DNA of 64,000 bases from Mesobacillus boroniphilus (GTDB lineage Bacteria > Bacillota > Bacilli > Bacillales > Cytobacillaceae), in assembly GCF_018424685.1 (NCBI RefSeq), contig NZ_QTKX01000002.1, forward strand, positions 434,001 through 498,000, read 5' to 3'. The first letter of the stretch is position 1. The number at the start of each line of letters is the position of its first letter. Below are positions 44,812-52,708 of this stretch, in pieces. The translations under genes were made by a program, and so were the position numbers. The notes beneath the pieces were generated by a model that did no database searches, was not told the origin of the DNA, and saw nothing but the letters and a program-made list of their open reading frames with translations.

Positions 44812-44946
44812 GCTGTTAGCGCATTGATTGTTGATTTTTGAACATGTACTTCTCTCTGAAATCCATAAGGTTTCTTTTTGAAGGACTGCTGAACTGAAAT
44901 CGCATTAAATAGGTTGTGAAAGCTCCAAAGTTTACGAAAAAGAGCC
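44812..44946. repeat. Short inverted-repeat intergenic element (copy B)
   Basis: GCTGTTAGCGCATTGATTGT at the left and CAAAGTTTACGAAAAAGAGC followed by C at the right are imperfect terminal inverted repeats, matching copies A, C and D. It begins right after the flippase stop codon and is followed 9 bases later by copy C. Confidence 0.6.
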
Positions 44947-44955
44947 ATTAATAAA

Positions 44956-45139
44956 GGCTCTTTTCTCAAACTTTGTTGCTGTTGACTACAAAATAGGAGT
45001 GAATGAACTATTTTTCTTCTCAAAGCAGCCCCTTTTTATGAGAAAAGAGCATGCAAACATAATACCGAACCACAAAATAGCATTATATTACGTTAAAATC
45101 GGCATTAGGATTTTAACAACAATCTTTACGAAAACAGCC
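44956..45139. repeat. Short inverted-repeat intergenic element (copy C) with 8-bp flanking direct repeats
   Basis: GGCTCTTTTCTCAAACTTTG at the left and CAATCTTTACGAAAACAGCC at the right are inverted copies. TTAATAAA flanks both sides (44948-44955 and 45140-45147), as expected for a target-site duplication. The 184-base interior has no credible gene, so it looks like a MITE-type insertion. Confidence 0.68.
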
Positions 45140-45144
45140 TTAAT

Positions 45145-45180
45145 AAAAAACATTCAGGATTCGCTCCTGAATGTTTTTTT
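45145..45180 (+). terminator. Rho-independent terminator
   Basis: AAAAAACATTCAGGA / TCCTGAATGTTTTTTT, a strong stem between the repeat elements and tagO; probably the distal stop for the flippase transcript. Confidence 0.85.
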
Positions 45181-45342
45181 ATGTAAATATGTCTTCTAGC
45201 AACTTAAAACAAAAAAATATTTCGGGGGCATTGAAACTTTTTGTGATTTATTCCGTCTAAAGTTGGGTAGCTTTAAAAGTATAATAGATTTATACTGAAG
45301 TCAGTTTATGTCGAAATAAAAAATATAATTTCAGAAAAAAAG

Positions 45343-45371
45343 TTTCATTGATTTTCTGTATATGCTATAAT
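45343..45371 (+). promoter_or_regulatory. Putative SigA promoter of the first tagO
   Basis: TTTCAT, a 17-base spacer and TATAAT lie about 80 bases before the tagO start. Confidence 0.5.
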
Positions 45372-45451
45372 CTCAAAGGAATCAATATGGAATTTACCAA
45401 AACATTGGTTATAGGAATATACGTATCTATGATACTAGCATGGAGGGGCTT

Positions 45452-46552
45452 ATGTTATACATTACATTAATAATCTGTTTCTTCGCAGCACTTCTCCTGA
45501 CACCATTGGTTAAGAAGCTTGCGTTTGTTGTCGGAGCGACAGATCAACCAAATCAAAGAAAAGTCCATCAAAAAATAATGCCGCGTTTAGGCGGACTAGC
45601 AATATATCTAAGTTTCCTGATTGGAGTCCTGATCCTGCAGCCTGGTAAAAATTTTGACCTGGCCACGATGGTATCAAGTGAGAAGGTTCACTGGGCGTTC
45701 GTAATCGGAAGTTTATTCATCATCATTACAGGTGTAATGGATGATATTAAAGAGATTTCACCTAAGGTTAAACTGCTTGGACAAATTTTCGCTTCCTTTA
45801 TTGTCGTATTGTTCGGTGACCTGAGTGTTGGAGTTATCAACCTGCCATTCGGCGGCCAAATCGATTTTGGCTATCTAAGCATTCCAATCACGATGATCTG
45901 GATCATCGGTATTACAAATGCAATCAACTTGATTGATGGATTGGATGGCCTGGCTGCTGGTGTTTCCACGATCGCATTATTCACGATTGCTGCAATGGCT
46001 TACTTTATGGGCAACCCGTATGTAATGGTAGTCGCCCTGATCGTAGCAGTTGCTTCAACTGGTTTTCTTGTATTCAATTTTCACCCAGCTAAAATCTTCA
46101 TGGGTGATACTGGTGCATTATTCCTTGGATATATGATCGGTGTACTTTCATTATTGGGATTCAAGAACGTCACTTTCATCTCGTTAATCATTCCGATTAT
46201 CATTTTGGGAGTGCCGATTTCTGATACTTTCTTTGCAATTATCAGGAGGCTCGTCAACAAGCAGCCGCTTTCGGCGCCTGACAAATCGCACTTGCATCAC
46301 TGCTTGCTTCGCATCGGCTTCAGCCATAAGCAGACGGTATTGCTGATTTACGCTATGAGCGCATTGTTTGGCCTTGCAGCGTTTATCTTTTCCCAGGCAA
46401 CCCTATGGGGCTCAATGATCATCATTGCTGCTCTACTGATTGTGATTGAAATTATTGTGGAAAAAATCGGGCTTGTTCGAGATGACTATAAACCATTGCT
46501 GAACTTTATAAAAAAAGGCATGAAACCAGCTAATGAAAAAGGCAGATATTAA
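45452..46552 (+). CDS. tagO: Undecaprenyl-phosphate GlcNAc-1-phosphate transferase, copy 1
   Basis: The 366-residue membrane protein has about ten transmembrane helices. It carries the WecA/TagO/MraY-type motifs ATDQPNQRKVHQ, MPRLGG, DDIKEISPK, NLIDGLDGLAAGV and the C-terminal HLHHCLLR. It starts wall teichoic acid and related polymers by moving GlcNAc-1-P to undecaprenyl phosphate. GGAGGGG at 45442-45448 sets ATG 45452 as start; the earlier ATG at 45440 overlaps that site. A close paralogue follows 226 bases later. Confidence 0.93.
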   Translation: MLYITLIICFFAALLLTPLVKKLAFVVGATDQPNQRKVHQKIMPRLGGLAIYLSFLIGVLILQPGKNFDLATMVSSEKVHWAFVIGSLFIIITGVMDDIKEISPKVKLLGQIFASFIVVLFGDLSVGVINLPFGGQIDFGYLSIPITMIWIIGITNAINLIDGLDGLAAGVSTIALFTIAAMAYFMGNPYVMVVALIVAVASTGFLVFNFHPAKIFMGDTGALFLGYMIGVLSLLGFKNVTFISLIIPIIILGVPISDTFFAIIRRLVNKQPLSAPDKSHLHHCLLRIGFSHKQTVLLIYAMSALFGLAAFIFSQATLWGSMIIIAALLIVIEIIVEKIGLVRDDYKPLLNFIKKGMKPANEKGRY

Positions 46553-46561
46553 AGCGAGATT

Positions 46562-46588
46562 GGGGAAAATGTTTCCCCGGTCTTTTTT
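46562..46588 (+). terminator. Rho-independent terminator
   Basis: GGGGAAA / TTTCCCC hairpin and T run between the two tagO copies, so the copies are probably separate units. Confidence 0.8.
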
Positions 46589-46778
46589 TATGGAGATTTT
46601 CAGTATACCTGCAATCCTTTCACGTTGATTGACTTAAATCACCGGCAAGCCCTCAGTAATCTGCGATATTTAATCAAACACCGCCCAAAATTTGCCGCTG
46701 AATATTTATAACAATTACCAGCCAAAGATTGTTTTCCTTTTAGCTTAAAAGGACAGAATAGGCATAAGGAGGTTTCAG

Positions 46779-47837
46779 ATGCCATATTTTATCCTTATTT
46801 GCTGCTTTTTATTATCATTACTATTAACCCCGATTGTAAAAGCTATCGCATTGAAAATTGGCGCGACTGACAAGCCCAATCATCGAAAGGTCCATGAACG
46901 GATAATGCCCCGGCTGGGCGGTCTCGCGATTTTCATCAGCTTTGTGGCAGGCGTTCTCTTAAGTGACCTTAGTCATTCCCATGTATTTTATATACTGCTC
47001 GGCAGTTCAATCATCGTATTGACTGGAATTGTCGATGATCTTACTGAGCTGAGTGCTAAAATTAAGCTTATCGGACAGTTGCTGGCTGCTGCTGTCATAA
47101 TCCTGGGCGGTGGGATGCAAATCGACTTTGTCGCCTTGCCATTTGGAGGAGAGTGGGATTTTACCTATTTAAGCGTACCGGTGACATTCCTTTGGATCAT
47201 AGGAGTTACTAATTCAATCAACTTGATTGATGGCCTGGATGGCCTGGCTTCAGGGGTTTCATCGATTGCAATTGTCGCAATAACCAGCATGGCCATCATA
47301 AAAGGAGATTTCTTTGTATCGGTTTTGGGGCTTATCTTATTAATGAGTACCCTGGGCTTTTTGGTGCATAATTTTCATCCGGCAAAAATCTTCTTGGGAG
47401 ACACCGGCTCTTTGTTCTTAGGGTTCATTATTTCGGTCCTGTCCTTGCTGGGCTTCAAAAATGTCACGTTCATATCCCTGATTGTACCAGTGATTATCCT
47501 GGGAGTGCCGCTTTCGGATACCTTCTTTGCGATTATAAGGCGGATCAGCAATAATAAGCCGCTGACAGCACCAGACAAATATCATTTGCATCATTGTTTA
47601 CTCCATGTGGGACTTACCCATAGACAGGCAGTACTCTCCATTTACGGAATGGCTGCCATGTTTGCGGCCATAGGGATGATTTTAATGATATCGGATATTA
47701 AAGGGACTTATTTCCACGTTATCATACTGCTGGTCATCATCGAACTTTTTGCCGAAAAAATCGGCTGGGTAGGCAAAGAGTTTAAACCAATACTGAGCCT
47801 GCTGAAATTCCTCAATCAGCCAATGGCAAAAAAATAG
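46779..47837 (+). CDS. tagO: Undecaprenyl-phosphate GlcNAc-1-phosphate transferase, copy 2
   Basis: The 352-residue paralogue of the preceding gene has the same active-site blocks (DKPNHRKVHERIMPRLGG, DDLTELSAK, NLIDGLDGLASG, HLHHCLLH). Both copies keep all motifs, so both are probably active; they differ mainly in loops and in the C-terminal third. This is the copy next to yvyE, the position tagO has near yvyE-degS in B. subtilis. Two initiating enzymes could feed two polymers (teichoic acid and the rhamnose polymer) or be used under different conditions. AAGGAGG precedes the ATG. Confidence 0.92.
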   Translation: MPYFILICCFLLSLLLTPIVKAIALKIGATDKPNHRKVHERIMPRLGGLAIFISFVAGVLLSDLSHSHVFYILLGSSIIVLTGIVDDLTELSAKIKLIGQLLAAAVIILGGGMQIDFVALPFGGEWDFTYLSVPVTFLWIIGVTNSINLIDGLDGLASGVSSIAIVAITSMAIIKGDFFVSVLGLILLMSTLGFLVHNFHPAKIFLGDTGSLFLGFIISVLSLLGFKNVTFISLIVPVIILGVPLSDTFFAIIRRISNNKPLTAPDKYHLHHCLLHVGLTHRQAVLSIYGMAAMFAAIGMILMISDIKGTYFHVIILLVIIELFAEKIGWVGKEFKPILSLLKFLNQPMAKK

Positions 47838-47857
47838 GGACTTCCAAGGAAGTCCCA
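47828..47857 (-). terminator. Rho-independent terminator for yvyE
   Basis: GGGACTTCC / GGAAGTCCC hairpin; on the minus strand it is followed by TATTTTTTT. On the plus strand the tail is weak. The stop codon of the second tagO lies within it. Confidence 0.8.
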
Positions 47858-47863
47858 TTGAAT

Positions 47864-48502
47864 TTATAAATGCAATAACGTTTCCAGATAAGTAGTTTCC
47901 CCTGAATTAATCACACCCTGACCGTTTGTCAGCTCCGTCATCCATTCAGTGTACTCTTCTGCTTTGGCTTCCTCGACATAAGTCTCAAATTCCACTTTTT
48001 CCAGGTAATGTATATCCTTTAACTGATACTGAGATCCGCGAAGTTCATTTTCTACTTTGCCAAGCAAAGTATAATCAATTGTCGTATGCATTACCCGCAT
48101 TAGTTTTCGTTCAACAATGCCTGTCGCTGAAAGCCCCTCAGATGTAGCTTTTCCATATGCACGAATCAACCCGCCTGCCCCCAGCTTGATGCCGCCAAAA
48201 AATCTTGTTACAACAACAACCGTATCTTTTAGTTTTCTCTTTTTAAGTACTTCAAGGATAGGAACACCTGCAGTGCCGCTCGGTTCACCATCATCATTAG
48301 CCTTTTGGATTTGATCATTCTCTCCAATCATATAGGCAGAGCAGTTATGGGTTGCATTCCAGTTCTTCTTTTTTATGTCATTAATAAATTGCTGTGCTTG
48401 TTCCTCTGTTTCAGCCCTGTCGATATATGCGATGAAACGAGACCTCTGAATTTCGATTTCGTGTTCTCCATACCCTTTTACAGTAAAATAGCTTGGAAGC
48501 AT
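47864..48502 (-). CDS. yvyE: YigZ/IMPACT family protein YvyE
   Basis: The 212-residue product has the N-terminal UPF0029/Impact domain (SRFIAYIDRAETEEQA, NCSAYMIGE, DDGEPSGTAGVPIL, VVVVTRFFGGIKLGAGGLIRAY) and a C-terminal DUF1949-type domain. The role of the family is unclear; links to translation and ribosome-associated control exist in other organisms. It is divergent from degS and has the same location in B. subtilis. GGAGCAGGAG precedes the ATG. Confidence 0.92.
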   Translation of the reverse strand: MLPSYFTVKGYGEHEIEIQRSRFIAYIDRAETEEQAQQFINDIKKKNWNATHNCSAYMIGENDQIQKANDDGEPSGTAGVPILEVLKKRKLKDTVVVVTRFFGGIKLGAGGLIRAYGKATSEGLSATGIVERKLMRVMHTTIDYTLLGKVENELRGSQYQLKDIHYLEKVEFETYVEEAKAEEYTEWMTELTNGQGVINSGETTYLETLLHL

Positions 48503-48929
48503 GTCTCCTGCTCCTCTCTATTAAAAATTTTCCCAACTGAAAGCAGTCTGCTTCATGTTGATTTCTATTTTCCTAAATCAGTCTTAATGCTACAATTCAT
48601 ATAATCATTATAAGTATCAAGCTGGCTACAAACAACATGTCTTATGATTGTAATATAACTTTAATACAGTAAAAGTGTTTGAATGTTATAATAGTTAGTG
48701 GTCTGACAGCCACAAGAAAAAATGGAAATATTATTACAACAAAAGTTTTAATTCTAAATTGGAGGTTTATCTACTAAAATTATAGGATATAAGACTTAGG
48801 ATATAAAACTTAAACTGTGTCTTTTTAACGATTTTTGCTAGAATTGGCATGATTTTCTTGTTCATTATTAGTAACAAATAACTTTTCACGCTAAAATATC
48901 ATTAAGTGTCACCCGTGGGGGAGTAATAC
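48503..48929. other. Divergent intergenic region between yvyE and degS
   Basis: It contains a TATAAT at about 48688-48693 with no good -35. A GTGG...CCAC hairpin lies near 48699-48714. A good ribosome binding site (TTGGAGGT, 48759-48766) has no usable start codon behind it. Two nearly identical AGGATATAA boxes occur near 48784 and 48800. The region presumably holds the degS and yvyE promoters; no gene was seen. Confidence 0.45.
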
Positions 48930-50072
48930 ATGGTGATTAAACAATTCGACAGCAAATCACTTGATCTTATTTTGGAGAAAATGATAGAAACTGTCGGTAA
49001 CAGCAAAGATGAAATCTTCCGAATCGGAGAAGAATGCAGGAATGACTTTGAATCTATTACTCTTGAGCTGCAGGAGATCAAGCGGAAAGTCGCTCAAATT
49101 ATCAATGAAGGCGATAAGCTTGACATCCAGGTCAGGTCTGCAAGGAAGCGGCTTTCGGAAGTAAGTAAGCATTTCAAAGATTATACAGAGGCTCAAGTCC
49201 GTGAAGCATATGAAGTTGCTCATAAGCTGCAAATGGACCTGACGATGAACCGACAAACAGAAAAACAGCTCCGTGAAAAACGTGACGATTTAGAGCGAAG
49301 ATTGATTGGGCTAAACGAAACGATTGAGCGGGCAAACCATCTTGTATCCCAAATTTCAGTAGTTATGAACTATATGATGAGTGATATCAGGCAAATGGGT
49401 GAAGCGCTAGAAACCGCAAAACAGAAACAAGATTTCGGCCTGAAAATCATCGAAGCCCAGGAAGATGAGCGGAAACGCCTTTCTCGGGAAATTCACGACG
49501 GTCCAGCACAAATGCTGGCGAATGTCATGATGCGCTCTGATTTGATTGAGAAGATTTATAAAGAAAGAAGCGCGAACGAAGCAATCAGAGAAATCAGGGA
49601 TATGAAAAAAATGGTGCGAAGCGCGCTGTATGAGGTCCGAAGAATCATTTATGACTTGAGGCCAATGGCTCTTGACGACTTGGGACTGGTTCCTACCCTC
49701 AAAAAATATTTACAGACAATCGAAGAGTATCATAGGACGACAAAAATAGAATTCATTAATGTCGGGAATGATAACCGACTCCCTGCAAAGTATGAAGTTG
49801 CGCTGTTCCGGATGATTCAAGAGTCCGTTCAAAACGCGCTCAAGCATGCCGATGCACATGTGATCCAGGTGAAGCTGGAAATTAAACAGGACAATGTCAT
49901 GGTAGTCGTAAAGGACGACGGCAAAGGTTTTGATATGAGCGATAAGAAACCTGAGTCTTTTGGCATCCTGGGCATCAGAGAACGAGTCGAACTGCTTGAA
50001 GGCGAGCTGTCTATCCATTCGAAAATTAGCACAGGGACCCTGGTTATTATCCAAATACCATTGAATCATTAA
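48930..50072 (+). CDS. degS: Sensor histidine kinase DegS
   Basis: The 380-residue cytoplasmic kinase has an N-terminal sensor/coiled-coil region (about 1-175). The HisKA_3 domain has phospho-acceptor His189 in REIHDGPAQ, and the C-terminal HATPase domain has NALKHADAH, DDGKGFD and SFGILGIRERV. There is no membrane segment, as in B. subtilis DegS. It phosphorylates DegU and controls degradative enzymes, competence and motility. GGGGGAG precedes ATG 48930. degU follows 83 bases later, the standard pair. Confidence 0.96.
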   Translation: MVIKQFDSKSLDLILEKMIETVGNSKDEIFRIGEECRNDFESITLELQEIKRKVAQIINEGDKLDIQVRSARKRLSEVSKHFKDYTEAQVREAYEVAHKLQMDLTMNRQTEKQLREKRDDLERRLIGLNETIERANHLVSQISVVMNYMMSDIRQMGEALETAKQKQDFGLKIIEAQEDERKRLSREIHDGPAQMLANVMMRSDLIEKIYKERSANEAIREIRDMKKMVRSALYEVRRIIYDLRPMALDDLGLVPTLKKYLQTIEEYHRTTKIEFINVGNDNRLPAKYEVALFRMIQESVQNALKHADAHVIQVKLEIKQDNVMVVVKDDGKGFDMSDKKPESFGILGIRERVELLEGELSIHSKISTGTLVIIQIPLNH

Positions 50073-50155
50073 AAAAGCATTACATCCATTTGCGGCGCTT
50101 TAGCCGCCACTGAAGATTAAAAATAGAGATAGAAGCCGTAAGGGAGGCGAATGTT

Positions 50156-50839
50156 ATGACAACAAAGATTGTCATTATTGACGACCATCAACTTTTCAGA
50201 GAAGGGGTAAAACGGATCCTGGATTTTGAACCAACATTTGAAGTAGTGGCAGAAGGTGACGACGGCAGCGAAGCTATCTCGTTAGTAGACCAGCACCAGC
50301 CAGACGTTGTCATTATGGATATCAATATGCCAAATATAAATGGTGTGGAAGCTACAGCTGAGCTGATTAAAAAATATCCTGAGTCAAAGGTTATCATCTT
50401 ATCCATCCATGATGATGAAAATTATGTAACGCACGCACTTAGGACAGGAGCGACAGGTTACTTATTGAAAGAAATGGATGCAGATGCATTGATCGAAGCA
50501 GTGAAAGTGGTTGCTGAAGGGGGATCATACCTGCACCCGCGGGTAACTCATAACCTTGTAAAAGAATATCGCCGTCTCTCTGCTGATGAGAACGGTTCAG
50601 ACAAATACATATCTCCAGTTGAAATTCGCCGCCCGCTTCATTTGCTGACCCGCCGCGAATGTGAAGTCCTTCAGCTATTAGCGGATGGAAAGAGCAACAG
50701 AGGAATTGGCGAAGCACTATTTATTAGTGAGAAGACAGTCAAGAACCATGTAAGCAATATCCTGCAAAAAATGAACGTAAACGATCGGACCCAGGCAGTA
50801 GTCGTCGCTATCAAGAATGGTTGGGTAGAAGTTAGATAA
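50156..50839 (+). CDS. degU: Response regulator DegU
   Basis: The 227-residue NarL/LuxR-type regulator has a receiver domain with DDH acidic cluster, phospho-acceptor Asp55 (VVIMDINMP) and K105-region YLLKEMD. The C-terminal helix-turn-helix reads [18 protein letters not shown]. In B. subtilis its phosphorylated form activates exoproteases and represses motility genes, while the unphosphorylated form supports competence. The neighbouring surface proteases, com genes and flagellar genes are plausible targets here (inference). GGGAGGCG precedes the ATG. Confidence 0.97.
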   Translation: MTTKIVIIDDHQLFREGVKRILDFEPTFEVVAEGDDGSEAISLVDQHQPDVVIMDINMPNINGVEATAELIKKYPESKVIILSIHDDENYVTHALRTGATGYLLKEMDADALIEAVKVVAEGGSYLHPRVTHNLVKEYRRLSADENGSDKYISPVEIRRPLHLLTRRECEVLQLLADGKSNRGIGEALFISEKTVKNHVSNILQKMNVNDRTQAVVVAIKNGWVEVR

Positions 50840-50905
50840 GAGCTGCATTCGCAGTGATTGCTCCTTTTCGAATACATACAGTTATCCGCATTCTTAAAGG
50901 TTTCG

Positions 50906-51012
50906 GGCTCTTTTCGAAGATGCTGCCGTATCGATTATGCGAATATAATCGTAAAAACCCAGAAGCCGGTTTTTACTTTGTGTGTAAAAGCAACAAAGAT
51001 TACGAAAAGAGC
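50906..51012. repeat. Short inverted-repeat intergenic element (copy D)
   Basis: GGCTCTTTTCGAAGATGCTG at the left and GCAACAAAGATTACGAAAAG followed by AGC at the right match the ends of copies A-C. At 107 bases it is the shortest. A CAGAAGCC / GGTTTTTAC segment inside may form a hairpin. Confidence 0.62.
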
Positions 51013-51158
51013 GTAGATAAAACAAAGAAACCACATTTGTCGACACGACGAATGTGGTTTCTTGTCGTTTTATGGTGGAAAAATACGACAAAAACACTGT
51101 TGAAGATTTACAAAAACTTAATAAAATTCGATATAATTAGGGAAAATAAAACAAAGGG

Positions 51159-51320
51159 GTGGTCAAAATATCTTCTCTATGGGAAATCACAGACGAAAAA
51201 TTGATAGAAGCTTATCAAAAGGCTACTCTACTAAATTTGGATGAAACCTTTATTGAAATGCTGATAGATGAAATTGAAAGCAGAGGAATAGGCAGTTTAA
51301 TTTGTTCATATGTCTCTTAA
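51159..51320 (+). CDS. sda: Sporulation histidine kinase inhibitor Sda-like
   Basis: The frame from GTG 51159 gives 53 residues whose core, ITDEKLIEAYQKATLLNLDE then TFIEMLIDEIESRG, aligns without gaps to B. subtilis Sda (SDELLIESY.KA..LNL...FI.LI..EI.RR). Sda is a helical-hairpin inhibitor of the sporulation kinase KinA, made when replication is disturbed and controlled by DnaA. The exact start is unsure: AAAGGGGTGG overlaps the GTG, and the codon at the best distance from it is ATA 51168. A TATAAT at 51133-51138 and a strong terminator after the stop support a monocistronic gene. Confidence 0.75.
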   Translation: MVKISSLWEITDEKLIEAYQKATLLNLDETFIEMLIDEIESRGIGSLICSYVS

Positions 51321-51326
51321 TTTTGT

Positions 51327-51356
51327 AACGCCGTGCAATCGATTGCCGGCGTTTTT
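51327..51356 (+). terminator. Rho-independent terminator
   Basis: AACGCCG-T-GCAAT / ATTGC-CGGCGTTTTT, a long stem just after the Sda-like gene. Confidence 0.9.
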
Positions 51357-51609
51357 CTTGTAATAAGACGGGTTTATCGAACGCATCGAAAGTATTTGCG
51401 CAATGAGCGAGTTACTGCTAATGTATTGACCCATCAAAGGTTATTTAGGGATTTTAAGCGCCCATCATTTGATCGTTTTTCTCCTTACAAACCATATTTA
51501 TTAACCCCTTGCTAAAATAGTTTTCCTGAAAGAATGCATTTTACATAAAGTTCATATAAAATGGGATTGTACATACGGTAGAGAAAAACATAAGGATGGT
51601 AATATAATA

Positions 51610-52449
51610 ATGAAAACGGCAGTTGTCACGGATAGTACTGCGTACATCCCGAAGGAGTTGCGGGAGAAATGGAATATCCACATGATTCCTTTGAGCGTGA
51701 TTTTCGATAATGAGACATATAGAGAAGAACTAGATATCAGCGCGGAAGAATTTTATGAAGAAGTGAAACAGCGTGAGCTTCCGACAACGTCAATGCCTCC
51801 AATTGGCGAGTTCGTCGAGCTTTTTGAAAAATTAGCCAAGGATTACGATTCGGTCATCAGCATCCATTTGTCCAGCGGAATCAGCGGTACTTACCAGGGT
51901 GCGGTGAGCGCAGGCGAGATGGTTGATGGAATAAAGGTATATACCTTTGATTCAGAGGTCAGTGCGATGGTGCAAGGCTTTTATGCATTGGAAGCTGCTG
52001 AGTTGGCTGGACAAGGTGTCGATCCTGAAGAAATCATGGAACGGCTCTATCAAATCAAAGAAACATCTACCGCTTACTTCATGGTGGATGATTTAAGTCA
52101 TCTTCAGCGCGGCGGAAGGTTGTCAAGTGCTCAGGCTCTGATTGGAAGTCTGCTGCAGGTGAAGCCTCTGCTACATTTTGAGGACAAAAAAATTGTCCCG
52201 TTTGAAAAGGTTCGCACACGTAAAAAAGCAATGAATCGTGTAGTGGAACTGCTCGCCGAAGACGCGAACAGCGGCGGTGAGTATCGTGCTGTTGTGATTC
52301 ATGCCAATCGCGAAGCAGAAGCTCTCGAGTGGAAAAGCGAGCTTGAAGCCCAGTACCCGAATGTGGAATTCATGCTCAGCTATTTCGGCCCGGTCATCGG
52401 CACGCACCTTGGAGAAGGATCGATGGGCATGGGATGGTACAAGAAATAA
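51610..52449 (+). CDS. degV: DegV-family fatty-acid-binding protein
   Basis: The 279-residue product has the DegV fold: TDSTAYIP at the N-terminus, TSMPPIGEF, SIHLSSGISGTYQ, and the late LIGSLLQVKPLL and HLGEGSMG blocks. DegV/FakB proteins carry fatty acids in lipid metabolism. In B. subtilis yviA (degV) follows degSU as here. AAGGATGG lies before ATG 51610. The gene has its own terminator and is separated from comFA by the DnaA-box cluster. Confidence 0.94.
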   Translation: MKTAVVTDSTAYIPKELREKWNIHMIPLSVIFDNETYREELDISAEEFYEEVKQRELPTTSMPPIGEFVELFEKLAKDYDSVISIHLSSGISGTYQGAVSAGEMVDGIKVYTFDSEVSAMVQGFYALEAAELAGQGVDPEEIMERLYQIKETSTAYFMVDDLSHLQRGGRLSSAQALIGSLLQVKPLLHFEDKKIVPFEKVRTRKKAMNRVVELLAEDANSGGEYRAVVIHANREAEALEWKSELEAQYPNVEFMLSYFGPVIGTHLGEGSMGMGWYKK

Positions 52450-52481
52450 TACCGGAAGAGTTTTTACATCAATGTTAAGGC

Positions 52482-52513
52482 GCCAATTCCGTACTTGGAG
52501 TTGGCATTTTTCT
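52482..52513 (+). terminator. Rho-independent terminator
   Basis: GCCAATTCC / GGAGTTGGC with one mismatch, then ATTTTTCTTTTT; it ends just before the first DnaA box. Confidence 0.78.
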
Positions 52514-52515
52514 TT

Positions 52516-52691
52516 TTATCCACAGAAAGTAGATGTTATCAACAAAACGATCCACTTATCAACAAATAATTTACACTGATTTTAAAGTTATCAACAAACA
52601 TAAACGCTTACATAAAGTTAAACAACAGATTACCAACAAATTAACCCACATTATACACAGGAAATTTAATTTATCCACAGATTAATCCACA
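52516..52691 (+). promoter_or_regulatory. Cluster of eight DnaA boxes upstream of comFA
   Basis: There are perfect TTATCCACA boxes at 52516 and 52671. One-mismatch boxes lie at 52536, 52556 and 52588 (TTATCAACA), 52651 (TTATACACA) and 52683 (TAATCCACA), with a two-mismatch TTACCAACA at 52630. All point the same way. Several neighbours are spaced 20-21 bases, two helical turns, apart. This density outside oriC suggests a DnaA-binding or DnaA-titrating site and control of the downstream com operon. Confidence 0.8.
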
Positions 52692-52708
52692 AAAGGTTGT
52701 GATTAACA

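Noticed and set aside
45001..45199. 66-codon ORF between flippase and tagO
   Set aside because: It lies within element C and a terminator and has no coding character.
50854..51204. 116-codon ORF after degU
   Set aside because: It runs through an inverted-repeat element and into the Sda-like gene in another frame.
51333..51515. 60-codon ORF after the Sda-like gene
   Set aside because: It begins inside the terminator stem, has no ribosome binding site and an unremarkable composition.
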